Of a stretch of 64,000 bases of DNA, positions 34,477 through 44,470 are shown piece by piece (position 1 is the stretch's first letter; the number at the start of each line of letters is the position of its first letter). Below the pieces are notes generated by a model. It worked only from the letters and a program-made list of their open reading frames with translations, made no database searches and had not been told where the DNA came from. A program made the translations under genes and the position numbers. This DNA is from Streptomyces roseicoloratus. GTDB lineage: Bacteria > Actinomycetota > Actinomycetes > Streptomycetales > Streptomycetaceae. The stretch is taken from positions 26,470-90,469 of the forward strand of contig NZ_SDOY01000137.1 in the NCBI RefSeq assembly GCF_004117935.1, written 5' to 3'.

Positions 34477-37089
34477 ATGACGGCATCGACCCCGACCCCG
34501 CCGGACTCCGGCGCGGCCGCCAGCCGCGACGCGGCCCGCACCGCCCGCCGCCTCACCGACGGCCGCCTACGCCCCGCCACCCCACCGGGCCCGACACCGC
34601 CCCCGTCACCGACACCGCCCCCGTCACTCACTCCGGCATCGACTCCGCCGCCGACCTCGGCCCTCGCGCCGTCCCCGGCATCGACCCCGTCACCGGCTCC
34701 GGCGTCGACCTCCTCCACCCCGGCTCCGGCGTCGACTCCCTCGGCGCCGGCCCCGGCTCCGGCCTCCGCCTCGGCCTCGGTCTCGGCACCGGCTCCCGCG
34801 CGACCGTCGACGCCCAGCGCTGCTGCGGCGCCGGGCGGCGGCACGGGCGGGCAGGGCGGCGCGAGCGCCCCGGGCGCACCGGCCGCCTCGACCGCTCCGG
34901 GCGCACCCGGCGCATCGACCGTCCCGGTCACCCCGGCTTCGCCGGGTGGTCCCGCACCGTCGTCCACCGCTGCGGCGAAGGGCGCCGCGGGCACACCGAG
35001 TGCTCCGGGCACGAGAACCACTGTCGGCCCGGTCGACCCTTCCGCCCGCCCGGCCACTACGGGAAGCACGGCGAGCCCGGCCGGCCCCCGAACCCCGGCC
35101 CCCGACGTCGCGCACAGCACGCAGGCGCCCGCCAACACCCCGGAGCCCGCCCACACCCAGGGGCCCGTCAGCACCCCGACGCCCCCCAGCACGCGGACGG
35201 CCGCCCCCAGCACCCCCAACACCCCGGGCACCCCCATCACGCCAACCGCCGGTCCGGCCACCACGCCGCCCGCCACCACACCGCCCGCCACCACGCCGCC
35301 CGCCACCACCCCGACCTCCGCAACCTCCACGGCTGCCGCACCGCACGCCACGGCAGAGCCGCGCCGCCCTGGCTCTGCGTCAGCCACCGGCGGTCAGGGC
35401 GCAGTTGCCGCTTCCCCCAAGCCGGGTTCCGTCCAGGGGGCGACCAGCTCCACCGTCGCCCAAGGTGCCGTCACCGCGAAGGCAGGTGGCCAGGGCGCCT
35501 CGTCCTCCGTCCCTGGCGGTCTCCCTTCGGCCGGGCTCGCGCGGCCCGGCGGGCGTGACGCCGGGGCGGAGACGGGTGGCGGGGTGGACCTCGGGTGGAT
35601 CGCCGGAGGACGGGGCGAGCCCGTCGCCGTTCCCTCCGCGGCCGACGCCGGGGAGAAGGCAGCCGCCCCTCAGAACGCCGGCGGCAACCGCGGTGCCGCC
35701 CCCGCCCCCGCCTCCGCCACCTCCGCCGCCCCCGCCGCCCCCGCCGCGCCCGCGTCCGCCGCGCCCGCCGGCAGCACCGCGCGGCGGCGGACCGTCATCG
35801 GGACCGAGAGCACCGGGTCCATCCCGGTGCACCTGCTCTTCCGCGACGAGCCGGCCGCCGGGTCCACGGCCGCGGACGACGGCGGCCCCGACACGGTCCC
35901 CGTCCCCATCCCCGGCGCAGGCACAGGCACAGGCAGGAACGCCTCGCTCTCGGGCAAGAACGGCACGGGCACCGGCGCGAAGAACGCCAAGCCCGGCTGC
36001 AAGCCCGGCTGCAAGCCCGGTGGCGAGCCCGGTGCCAAGCCCGGCGGCAGGACCGGTGCCAAGCCCGGCGGCAAGACGGCCCCCACCGCCTCGGCCACGC
36101 CCGCCGCCTCGGCCACCCCCGCCATCCCCGCGCCCACCCGCCCCGCCCCCACGTCCCCCTCCGCCCGTCCCGCGCCCACCGCCGACCCCAAGCTGGTCGA
36201 GCGGCCCGGGCCGGTGCTGCCGGGGTGGGTCGGGGTCGCCGGGGGAGCGCTCGCGTTCGCGTGGTGCGCGGCGCTCGTGTGGTGGACGGGCGTGGTGCCC
36301 GAGGAGGCCGCACGGATGCTGCGCCTGCCCTCGCGGCCGTACGAGGGCATCCACCTCGGCCAGTGGGCGCTGCTCGCGCTCGGCGTCCTCCTCACGCTCT
36401 TCTTCGTGGGGGGTCTCGGCCGCGGCCGGGTCGGTTACGCCCTGGTCCTCACGCTCTTCGGCGACTACCGCGGCACCGTCCGCCGTACCGGCCTGCTCTG
36501 GGTGAGCCCGCTGCTGCTGCGCCGCCGGGTGGACGTACGGCTGCGGCACTGGCGCAGCGAGCCGCTGTCCGCGGTGGACGCGAAGGGCACGGCGCTGAAC
36601 GTCGTGGTGCTGGTCGTGTGGCGGGTCCGGGACACCGTGCGGGCGGCCCTCGGGGTCGACCGGCACGAGGAGTACCTCCGCGAGCAGGTGGAGGCGGCGA
36701 TGGCCCGGGTGCTCTCGCAGCTTCCGGCGGACGCGTTCCACGAGGACGCGCCGACCCTGCGCGACGCGGAGGCGGTCGGCGAGGCGCTGACCCGGATGCT
36801 GTCGGCGGAGTGCGCACCGGTCGGCATCGACGTGTTCTCGGCGCAGCCGACCCGCATCGAGTACGCGCCCGAGGTGGCCGCGGCGATGCAGCGCCGCCGG
36901 ATCGCGGCGATCGACGCCAAGCACCGGGACAGCGTCCTCACCTCGGTCGTGGACGCGGTGGACGACGTGGTCCACCGGCTGACCTCCCGTGGTCTCGTCG
37001 AGCTGGACGACTACGAGCGGAAGGCCCTGGTGAAGGACCTGACGGTGGCGTTCTACACCGGGCGTACGGCTCCGGGCGAGGGCGCCTGA
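34477..37089 (+). CDS. SPFH/Band 7 protein with a 570-residue disordered N terminus
   Basis: 870 residues. Residues 1-570 are Pro/Ser/Thr/Ala-rich low complexity, with blocks such as TTPPATTPPATTPP and CKPGCKPGGEPG and no domain. Two membrane segments follow (about 580-605 and 628-650), then a Band 7 domain: YRGTVRRTGLLWVSPLLLRRRVDVRLR, DAKGTALNVVVLVVWRV and EEYLREQVEAAMARVLSQLP. SPFH proteins scaffold membrane microdomains. Normal actinobacterial members begin near the membrane region, so the N-terminal extension is the odd part. It starts 23 bp after the cell-wall hydrolase gene. Confidence 0.82.
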   Translation: MTASTPTPPDSGAAASRDAARTARRLTDGRLRPATPPGPTPPPSPTPPPSLTPASTPPPTSALAPSPASTPSPAPASTSSTPAPASTPSAPAPAPASASASVSAPAPARPSTPSAAAAPGGGTGGQGGASAPGAPAASTAPGAPGASTVPVTPASPGGPAPSSTAAAKGAAGTPSAPGTRTTVGPVDPSARPATTGSTASPAGPRTPAPDVAHSTQAPANTPEPAHTQGPVSTPTPPSTRTAAPSTPNTPGTPITPTAGPATTPPATTPPATTPPATTPTSATSTAAAPHATAEPRRPGSASATGGQGAVAASPKPGSVQGATSSTVAQGAVTAKAGGQGASSSVPGGLPSAGLARPGGRDAGAETGGGVDLGWIAGGRGEPVAVPSAADAGEKAAAPQNAGGNRGAAPAPASATSAAPAAPAAPASAAPAGSTARRRTVIGTESTGSIPVHLLFRDEPAAGSTAADDGGPDTVPVPIPGAGTGTGRNASLSGKNGTGTGAKNAKPGCKPGCKPGGEPGAKPGGRTGAKPGGKTAPTASATPAASATPAIPAPTRPAPTSPSARPAPTADPKLVERPGPVLPGWVGVAGGALAFAWCAALVWWTGVVPEEAARMLRLPSRPYEGIHLGQWALLALGVLLTLFFVGGLGRGRVGYALVLTLFGDYRGTVRRTGLLWVSPLLLRRRVDVRLRHWRSEPLSAVDAKGTALNVVVLVVWRVRDTVRAALGVDRHEEYLREQVEAAMARVLSQLPADAFHEDAPTLRDAEAVGEALTRMLSAECAPVGIDVFSAQPTRIEYAPEVAAAMQRRRIAAIDAKHRDSVLTSVVDAVDDVVHRLTSRGLVELDDYERKALVKDLTVAFYTGRTAPGEGA

Positions 37090-37112
37090 CACGCCGCCGC
37101 CGACTTTGCCGT

Positions 37113-37124
37113 TGGTATGGACAT
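37113..37124 (+). promoter_or_regulatory. chi-type direct repeat 1 (TGGTATGGACAT)
   Basis: It resembles the 12-bp TGGTCTAGACCT direct repeats of Streptomyces chitinase promoters and pairs with the site at 37154-37163. It lies 182 bp before the LPMO start. Confidence 0.45.
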
Positions 37125-37153
37125 GGCCAACTTCCCTCCCTACTTTGGAACTT

Positions 37154-37163
37154 GGTCTAGACC
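37154..37163. promoter_or_regulatory. DasR (dre) operator core GGTCTAGACC
   Basis: A perfect 10-bp palindrome identical to the core of the DasR consensus, inside CTTGGTCTAGACCGGA. DasR is the GntR-type repressor of GlcNAc and chitin genes, and a chitin-active LPMO gene follows, so function is likely. Confidence 0.75.
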
Positions 37164-37306
37164 GGAGTCATCGCACCCTCGCGTCATGGCGCCCTCGCGC
37201 CATGACGTCACGGCGCCCCTTCGTACCACCGCGCCACCGCACCACCGACCACGCACGCGTGCAGCACAGCCCACAGAACACCCCCACGTTCTCCTGGAGC
37301 GACAGC

Positions 37307-37945
37307 ATGCGCAGAAGGACCCGCATAGAGCCGCACGGAAAGACGCCCAAGAAGATCCACAGAACGGCCGGAGTGGCGGCCGTGACGCTCGGCGTCGCGG
37401 CGGCCTCCCTCCTCGCCACGACCAGCGCGAGCAGCCACGGCTACACCGACTCGCCGATCAGCCGGCAGAAGCTCTGCGCCAACCGCACCGTGAGCAACTG
37501 CGGCGACATCCAGTGGGAGCCGCAGTCGGTCGAGGGCCTCAAGGGCTTCCCGTCCCGGGGGCCGGCCGACGGGCAGATCTGCGCGGGCGGGAACTCCCGC
37601 TTCGCGCAGCTCGACAACCCCCGCGGCGGCGCCTGGCCCACCACCCGGGTCACCGCGGGCCAGAGCCACACCTTCCGGTGGCAGTTCACGGCCCGTCACG
37701 CGACCACGGACTTCCGCTACTACATCACCAAGAACGGCTGGACCGGGACCAAGGCCCTGACCCGGGCCGATCTCGACACCCAGCCCTTCCTGGTCGTCCC
37801 CTACAACAACCAGCAGCCGCCCTCGACCCTCTCGCACGCGGGGACCATCCCGGCGGGCAAGACCGGCCGCCATCTGATCCTCGCGGTGTGGACGATCGCG
37901 GACACCGGGAACGCCTTCTACGCGTGCTCGGACGTCCAGCTCTAG
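37307..37945 (+). CDS. AA10 lytic polysaccharide monooxygenase
   Basis: 212 residues from the ATG at 37307 (GGAG upstream). The signal peptide ends ...TTSASS, so the mature enzyme begins with His44 (HGYTDSPISR), which supplies the amino-terminal copper ligand. The second copper His is His131 in WQFTARHATTDFRYYITK. Four cysteines (CANR, NCGD, ICAG, YACSD) can form the usual disulphides. There is no carbohydrate-binding module. The copper enzyme cuts crystalline chitin or cellulose oxidatively; the sequence style and dre site favour chitin. Confidence 0.92.
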   Translation: MRRRTRIEPHGKTPKKIHRTAGVAAVTLGVAAASLLATTSASSHGYTDSPISRQKLCANRTVSNCGDIQWEPQSVEGLKGFPSRGPADGQICAGGNSRFAQLDNPRGGAWPTTRVTAGQSHTFRWQFTARHATTDFRYYITKNGWTGTKALTRADLDTQPFLVVPYNNQQPPSTLSHAGTIPAGKTGRHLILAVWTIADTGNAFYACSDVQL

Positions 37946-37949
37946 CGCC

Positions 37950-38018
37950 ACCCCGGCCACCCCGGCCACCCCGGCCTCCGGGTCACCCCGGCCACCCCGG
38001 CCTCCGGGTCACCCCGGA
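37950..38018. repeat. GGCCACCCC/GGCCTCCGGGTCACCCC direct repeats
   Basis: A roughly 26-bp unit occurs twice, preceded by extra CCCCGGCCA units, between the LPMO and acyl-CoA synthetase genes. No coding signal is present. Confidence 0.6.
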
Positions 38019-38085
38019 CGGCCCGGCGCCGTCGGGGCGGCAAGGGCGTTCATTTCTGAAAGACCGTCAGCTACCATCCCGCCGC

Positions 38086-39756
38086 ATGGGTACGCAGACC
38101 GTCGCGGAGCTCGTACGGCGCCAGTGGGGCGACCACAGGACCGGGCTGAGGGACGAGCACACCACCCTCACCCACCACCAGGTCGCCTCCGGCGCCGCCG
38201 CGCGGGCCGCCCTGCTCACGGAGCTGATGCCCGACGGGCCGGGGTGCGAGCCGCACCTCGGCCTGTTGCTCGACAACACACCGGAGTACCCGCTCTGGCT
38301 CGGCGCGGCGGCCCTCGCGGGGGCCGCCGTCGCCGGGATCAACCCCACCCGCCGCGGCGCCGAACTCGCCCGCGACATCCGGCACACCGACTGCCGGATC
38401 CTGGTCACCCAGCGCGCCCACCTGCCGCTCCTCGACGGCCTCCCGCTGCCCGGGATCCGCGTCCTCGTCACCGACACCGACGCCTACCGCGAGCTCCTCG
38501 CGCCCTACGGCTCGGCCACGCCGGGCGACACCTTCCTGCGGCCCGTCCGGCCCGGCAGCCGGCTGCTCCTCACCTTCACCTCCGGCTCCACCGGCGCGCC
38601 GAAGGCGGCCGTCTGCTCCCAGGGCCGGCTCGCGGCCGCCGGCGCGGCCCTCGTCTCCCGCTTCGGGACGCGGGACGACGACACCCACTACATCTGCATG
38701 CCCATGTTCCACGGCAACGCGGTGATCGCCGACTGGGCGCCCGCGCTGGCCGCCGGTGCCGGGATCGCGCTGCGTGCCCGCTTCTCCGCGTCCCGCTTCC
38801 TGCCCGACGTGCGCCGCTTCGGCGCCACCTACTTCACCTACGTCGGCCGCGCCGTCCAGTACCTCCTCGCCACCCCCGCCACGCCCCACGACCGTGACCA
38901 CCGCCTCCGGCTCGGCTTCGGCACGGAGGCCGGGGCGGTCGACGCGGCCCGCTTCGAGGCGCGCTTCGGCGCACGGCTCGTCGAGGGGTACGGATCCTCC
39001 GAGGGCGGCGCGGCGATCCAGCGGACGCCCGGCACCCCGGCCGGGGCCGTCGGGCGGGCCGCGCCCGGCGACGACCTGGCCGTGCTCGACCCGGCCACCC
39101 TGCGCGAGTGCCCGCCGGCCCGCTTCTCGCCCACCGGCGTGCTGCTCAACGCCGACGAGGCCGTCGGGGAGCTGGTCAACCGGGGCCGGAGCTCCTTCGA
39201 GGGCTACTGGCGCAACCCGGAGGCGGAGGCGGCCCGGCTGCGCGACGGGTGCTACTGGACGGGTGACCTCTTCTACCGGGACGCCGACGGCTTCCTCTAC
39301 TTCGCGGGCCGCGCCGACGACCGGCTGCGGGTCGACAGCGAGAACCTGGCCGCCGCCATGATCGAGGGCATCCTGTCCCGCTGGGAGCGGGCGGCGGGCG
39401 TCGCGGTCTACGCGATACCCGACCCGGTCGCCGGCGACCGGGTGATGGCGGCGGTCGCGCTGCGCGACGGCGCCGTCTTCGATCCGCGCGCCTTCGCGGA
39501 CTTCCTCGCCGCCCAGTCCGACCTCGGGACCAAGATGCCCCCGACCTACGTCCGGGTCGTCCCCGGGCTCCCGCTCACCGCGACCCACAAGATCCATCGG
39601 GTGGCGCTCCGCCGCGCCGCCCTCGCCTGCCCGGACCCGGTCTGGTGGCGCCCGTCGCCCGCCGCCCCGTACGAGCCCTTCACCGAGACCGCCCGCGAGA
39701 CCCTCCGCCGGGAGTACGAGGAGCGGCACCGACCGTTCCCGGGCGACCCTTCCTAG
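38086..39756 (+). CDS. AMP-dependent acyl-CoA synthetase
   Basis: 556 residues from the ATG at 38086. ANL-superfamily motifs: P-loop TFTSGSTGAPKAA; acyl-binding region MPMFHGNAV; YGSSEGG; the adenylate Asp in YWTGDLFYRDADGFLYFAGRADD; a C-terminal domain with DSENLAAAMIEG and the catalytic Lys in THKIHR. It would activate a fatty or other carboxylic acid to acyl-CoA via acyl-AMP. The overall style resembles mycobacterial FadD17-type enzymes, a loose comparison. It stands alone before tRNA-Lys 2. Confidence 0.88.
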   Translation: MGTQTVAELVRRQWGDHRTGLRDEHTTLTHHQVASGAAARAALLTELMPDGPGCEPHLGLLLDNTPEYPLWLGAAALAGAAVAGINPTRRGAELARDIRHTDCRILVTQRAHLPLLDGLPLPGIRVLVTDTDAYRELLAPYGSATPGDTFLRPVRPGSRLLLTFTSGSTGAPKAAVCSQGRLAAAGAALVSRFGTRDDDTHYICMPMFHGNAVIADWAPALAAGAGIALRARFSASRFLPDVRRFGATYFTYVGRAVQYLLATPATPHDRDHRLRLGFGTEAGAVDAARFEARFGARLVEGYGSSEGGAAIQRTPGTPAGAVGRAAPGDDLAVLDPATLRECPPARFSPTGVLLNADEAVGELVNRGRSSFEGYWRNPEAEAARLRDGCYWTGDLFYRDADGFLYFAGRADDRLRVDSENLAAAMIEGILSRWERAAGVAVYAIPDPVAGDRVMAAVALRDGAVFDPRAFADFLAAQSDLGTKMPPTYVRVVPGLPLTATHKIHRVALRRAALACPDPVWWRPSPAAPYEPFTETARETLRREYEERHRPFPGDPS

Positions 39757-39783
39757 GGCCGGTCCGGTGGTGCCCGGAGAAAC

Positions 39784-39817
39784 GAGGAAGCCCCTCGCTC
39801 TCGCGAGGGGCTTCCTC
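39784..39817. terminator. Hairpin between acyl-CoA synthetase gene and tRNA-Lys 2
   Basis: A perfect 15-bp stem (GAGGAAGCCCCTCGC and its complement) with a TCTC loop, usable from both sides. The stem is nearly the same as the one after tRNA-Lys 3. Confidence 0.85.
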
Positions 39818-39823
39818 TGTCTG

Positions 39824-39897
39824 TGCGCCGCCAGGGACTCGAACCCCGGACCCGCTGATTAAGAGTCAGCTGCTCTAACCAACTGAGCTAGCGGCGC
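39824..39897 (-). tRNA. tRNA-Lys(CTT), copy 2
   Basis: 74 nt, identical to copy 1, anticodon CTT. The upstream leader GTCAGCAGGC is shared with the other copies. A possible -10, TAGTAT, lies in the minus strand near 39911-39916. Confidence 0.96.
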
Positions 39898-39994
39898 CTG
39901 CTGACAGAGAAAATACTACCTGGTCCCGAGGGGTGCTCGTGACCACCGCCGTTCGGCGCGGCGACCACCTCCGCCCGGCGCGGCCGCCGGGTGT

Positions 39995-40752
39995 TCAGAT
40001 CGCCAGCGACAGCACCACCGGAGCGGCCCGCCGGTTCAGCATGTCGGCCGCGGAACGCAGCCGGTGCGCGTGCTCCAGCGGCAGCGAGAGCGCCAGGCAG
40101 CCCACGGCCGCGCCCGCCGTCAGCGGCACCGCCGCACAGACGGTGCCCACCGCGTACTCCTGGAGGTCGAGCACGGGGACGGTCGGCGGCTGGCTGTCCA
40201 GCTTGGAGAACAGCACCTTCTCGTTGGTGATCGTCCGGGAGGTCAGCCTGGCGATCTTGTGACGGGAGAGGTGGTCGCGGCGTCCGTTCTGGTCGAGCTG
40301 GGTCAGCAGGCACTTGCCGACCGCGCTGGCGTGCGCGGCGGAGCGGAAGTCCACCCACTCGTTGACCTTCGGGGTGCGCGGGCCGTCGGCGAACTGGGTG
40401 ATCTTCACCTCGCCGTCGATGTAGCGGCTGATGTAGACGGCGGCGCCGACCGAGTCGCGCAGCTCGGTCAGGGTCTCCTGGAGCTTGCGCTCCAGGGCCT
40501 CGCGCCGGGTGGTGCCGGAGCCGAGGAGGACCAGGGAGTCGCCGATCGTGTAGGCGCCGTCGGAGACCTGCTCCACGTAACCCTCGCGCCGGAGCATGAG
40601 GAGCATGGACGACAGGTGGGCGACGGGCAGGCCGGTCTCCCGCGCGATCTGCACGTCCGTCACGCCGCCGCCGTGTCGGGAGACCGTCTCAACACGCGCA
40701 GGGCGTATTGCACCGAGTGGAACGGCGCGGTGGGCTCGGGCTTCAGCGCCAC
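39995..40752 (-). pseudogene. IclR-family regulator with apparent one-base deletion
   Basis: From the GTG at 40752 the sequence begins MALKPEPTAPFHSVQ and reads ALRVL, the expected start of a Streptomyces IclR-like family. Directly after (near 40690) the frame must shift by one base to continue ETVSRHGGGVTDVQIARETG and the rest: winged helix REGYVEQVSDGAYTIGD, then the effector domain with AHASAVGKCLL and the C-terminal VGCLALSLP. A missing G in TTG-GAG explains it. Either the gene is broken, translation starts later, or the base is a sequencing error. It diverges from an LLM oxidoreductase gene. Confidence 0.7.
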
Positions 40753-40985
40753 GGTTTCCCCCTACCAGGTTGTGACCGCAAGCTTCCGTACCACGATAGC
40801 CGCCAAGGGCCCGCAACGGGGCGGCTGTTGGCGAGATTGATTCGCTGCTCAGGGGCCCTGTGCTGGGGCTCGCCACTCTGGCATATGCCACGGTCAAAGC
40901 CCTACCGGAGAGTCGGAGGTCAGGGGCGTGTGCGAGGCCCGCCGTACGGGCGTTCGGAGGCCTTCCGGACGTGAAGATTTTTTCG

Positions 40986-41012
40986 GGGAATAACCGGAGC
41001 CACCCTCCAGTT
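40986..41012 (+). promoter_or_regulatory. SigR-type promoter GGGAAT-N18-GTT
   Basis: An exact match in both elements and spacing to the consensus of the thiol-oxidative-stress sigma factor SigR, 45 bp before the LLM oxidoreductase start. The rest of the 305-bp divergent gap (40753-41057) shows only a T6 run near 40979 and the AGGAAGG ribosome site. Confidence 0.55.
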
Positions 41013-41057
41013 GCGTGATTCCGTACGCAGCGACGTCCAGGAACAGGAAGGCTTACG

Positions 41058-42257
41058 GTGAGCGACGCGAATCCGGACGAGAAGCGAGACGCGGTCCACG
41101 ACGCGGCTCAGGGCCCGGCGCGCGAGGCCTCGCAGGGCCCGGCGCACGACGCCTCGCCGGGCGCGGCGCACGACGCCTCGCAGGGCGCGACGCGCGACGC
41201 GATCCGAGGCGAGGCCCGCGGCACCGCTCCCGTACCGCTGTCCGTCCTCGACCTGGTCACCGTGGGCCAGGGGCGCACCGCGAGCCAGGCGCTCGCCACC
41301 AGCGTGGAGATCAGCAGGCTCGCCGAGCGCCGCGGCTTCCACCGGCACTGGGTGGCCGAACACCACTCCATGCCGGGCGTCGCCTCCTCCTCGCCCGCCG
41401 TGATCCTGGCCCACCTGGCCGCCCACACCAGCCGCATCCGGCTGGGCTCCGGCGGCGTGATGCTGCCCAACCACGCGCCGCTGGTGATCGCCGAGCAGTT
41501 CGGCACCCTGGAGGCGCTCGCCCCCGGCCGCATCGACCTCGGCCTCGGCCGCGCACCCGGCACGGACGGGGCGACGGCCGCCGCGCTGCGGCGCACGCGG
41601 ACGCTCAGCGAGGGCGCGGATGACTTCCCGGAGCAGCTCGCCGAGCTGACCCGCTTCCTGGACGACGACTTCCCCGACGGGCACCGGTACGCCCGGATCC
41701 ACGCCGTGCCCGGCCCCGTGCAGGGCCCGAAGGACCGGCCGCCGATCTGGCTGCTCGGCTCCTCCGGCTTCAGCGCGCGGCTCGCCGGCCTGCTCGGCCT
41801 GCCCTTCGCCTTCGCCCACCACTTCTCCGCGCACCACACCCTCCCGGCGCTCGACCTCTACCGCGAGTCCTTCCGGCCCTCCGCGGTGCTCGACGCGCCG
41901 TACGCGCTGATCGGCGTCGCCGCGCTCGCCGCCGACGAGGCCCGGGAGGCGCACCGGCAGGTGCTGACCGGCGCCCTGTCGATGCTGCGGCTGCGCACCG
42001 GCCGGCCCGGCCTCGTCCCGACGCCCGAGGAGGCGGAGGCGTACGAATTCAGCCTCGCGGAGCGCGACTTCGTCGACGGCTGGCTGGCGAACATCGCGTA
42101 CGGCACGGCGGACGAGGTGCGGGAGGGCCTGGACGCGCTGCGGAAGCGCACCGGCGCCGACGAGCTGATGATCACGACGAACGCCCACGGCGGGGAGGCC
42201 CGGCTGCGCAGCTACGAACTGATCGCGGACGCGTACGACCTCCCGGCGCTCGGCTGA
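41058..42257 (+). CDS. LLM-class flavin-dependent oxidoreductase
   Basis: 399 residues, GTG start after AGGAAGG. Residues 1-57 are a low-complexity tail of Ala/Gln/His repeats (EASQGPAHDAS) not usual in the family. The luciferase-like TIM barrel begins at PLSVLDLVTVGQG and shows RGFHRHWVAEHHSMPGVASSSP, RIRLGSGGVMLPNHAPLVIAEQ and APGRIDLGLGRAPG. This YhbW-type subgroup uses FMN with reduced flavin; the substrate is unknown. A SigR-like promoter upstream suggests induction by thiol oxidation. Confidence 0.87.
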   Translation: MSDANPDEKRDAVHDAAQGPAREASQGPAHDASPGAAHDASQGATRDAIRGEARGTAPVPLSVLDLVTVGQGRTASQALATSVEISRLAERRGFHRHWVAEHHSMPGVASSSPAVILAHLAAHTSRIRLGSGGVMLPNHAPLVIAEQFGTLEALAPGRIDLGLGRAPGTDGATAAALRRTRTLSEGADDFPEQLAELTRFLDDDFPDGHRYARIHAVPGPVQGPKDRPPIWLLGSSGFSARLAGLLGLPFAFAHHFSAHHTLPALDLYRESFRPSAVLDAPYALIGVAALAADEAREAHRQVLTGALSMLRLRTGRPGLVPTPEEAEAYEFSLAERDFVDGWLANIAYGTADEVREGLDALRKRTGADELMITTNAHGGEARLRSYELIADAYDLPALG

Positions 42258-42378
42258 GGCCGCCGGGCCGCCTTTCGGAGAACCTCCCGCCGGCCGTCGC
42301 GGAGGCACGGGCCGCCGGCAATCGCCGGGTCTGGTTCTTGTCTTCACACGCCCGCGGCGGAGTCCTAAGGGAGCCTTA

Positions 42379-42415
42379 AACCGCTCGTCACGCATGGTGG
42401 CGGGCGGTTCCGTTT
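42379..42415 (+). terminator. Rho-independent terminator after the LLM gene
   Basis: As RNA, AACCGCUCGUCAC pairs with GUGGCGGGCGGUU (two G-U pairs) around a 5-nt loop, and CCGTTTTGTG follows. It ends the oxidoreductase transcript inside the 308-bp gap 42258-42565. Confidence 0.8.
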
Positions 42416-42465
42416 TGTGCTGCGGGCCCTCCGGAGGGTCCTGACGAGGGCTTTTACCCGTCAAT

Positions 42466-42494
42466 TGGTCTAGTCCTCAATCTGGTTCAGACCA
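42466..42494. promoter_or_regulatory. chi/DasR-type operator pair before the chitinase
   Basis: TGGTCTAGTCCT (42466-42477) and TGGTTCAGACCA (42483-42494) are direct repeats with a 5-bp spacer, the arrangement of Streptomyces chitinase promoters. They also resemble the DasR site. Outer GTCAAT and ATTGAC make the block a larger inverted repeat. Confidence 0.75.
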
Positions 42495-42565
42495 TTGACG
42501 CGCTCATCCTGCGGCGGATATCACTGCTCCAACTTCCGTACCGCCACCCCTTCCGGAGGCCGCAC

Positions 42566-44293
<1,728 letters not shown>

Positions 44294-44333
44294 TCCCCGG
44301 CTGATCCCCGGGCCTGACGGCCCCGCACGAACC

Positions 44334-44372
44334 ACTGCCCCCGCCCGGAATGTCCCTCCGGCCGGGGGCAGT
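44334..44372. terminator. Hairpin between convergent chitinase and GGDEF-EAL genes
   Basis: A 10-bp stem ACTGCCCCCG/CGGGGGCAGT plus five more pairs after one mismatch, with a 7-nt loop. Confidence 0.75.
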
Positions 44373-44470
44373 TCCATGCCCGCCGGACGGGCCGTACGGC
44401 TTCACGGGCCGTACGGGCTCTGCGGACCGTCCCGGCTCTGCGGGCTGTCCGGGCCGGGAGGGCGGTACGG

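Noticed and set aside
40753..40897. An N-terminal extension of the IclR gene reading from a GTG at 40897.
   Set aside because: Its residues are not family-like, while the other frame from 40752 gives a proper start; a one-base deletion explains both.
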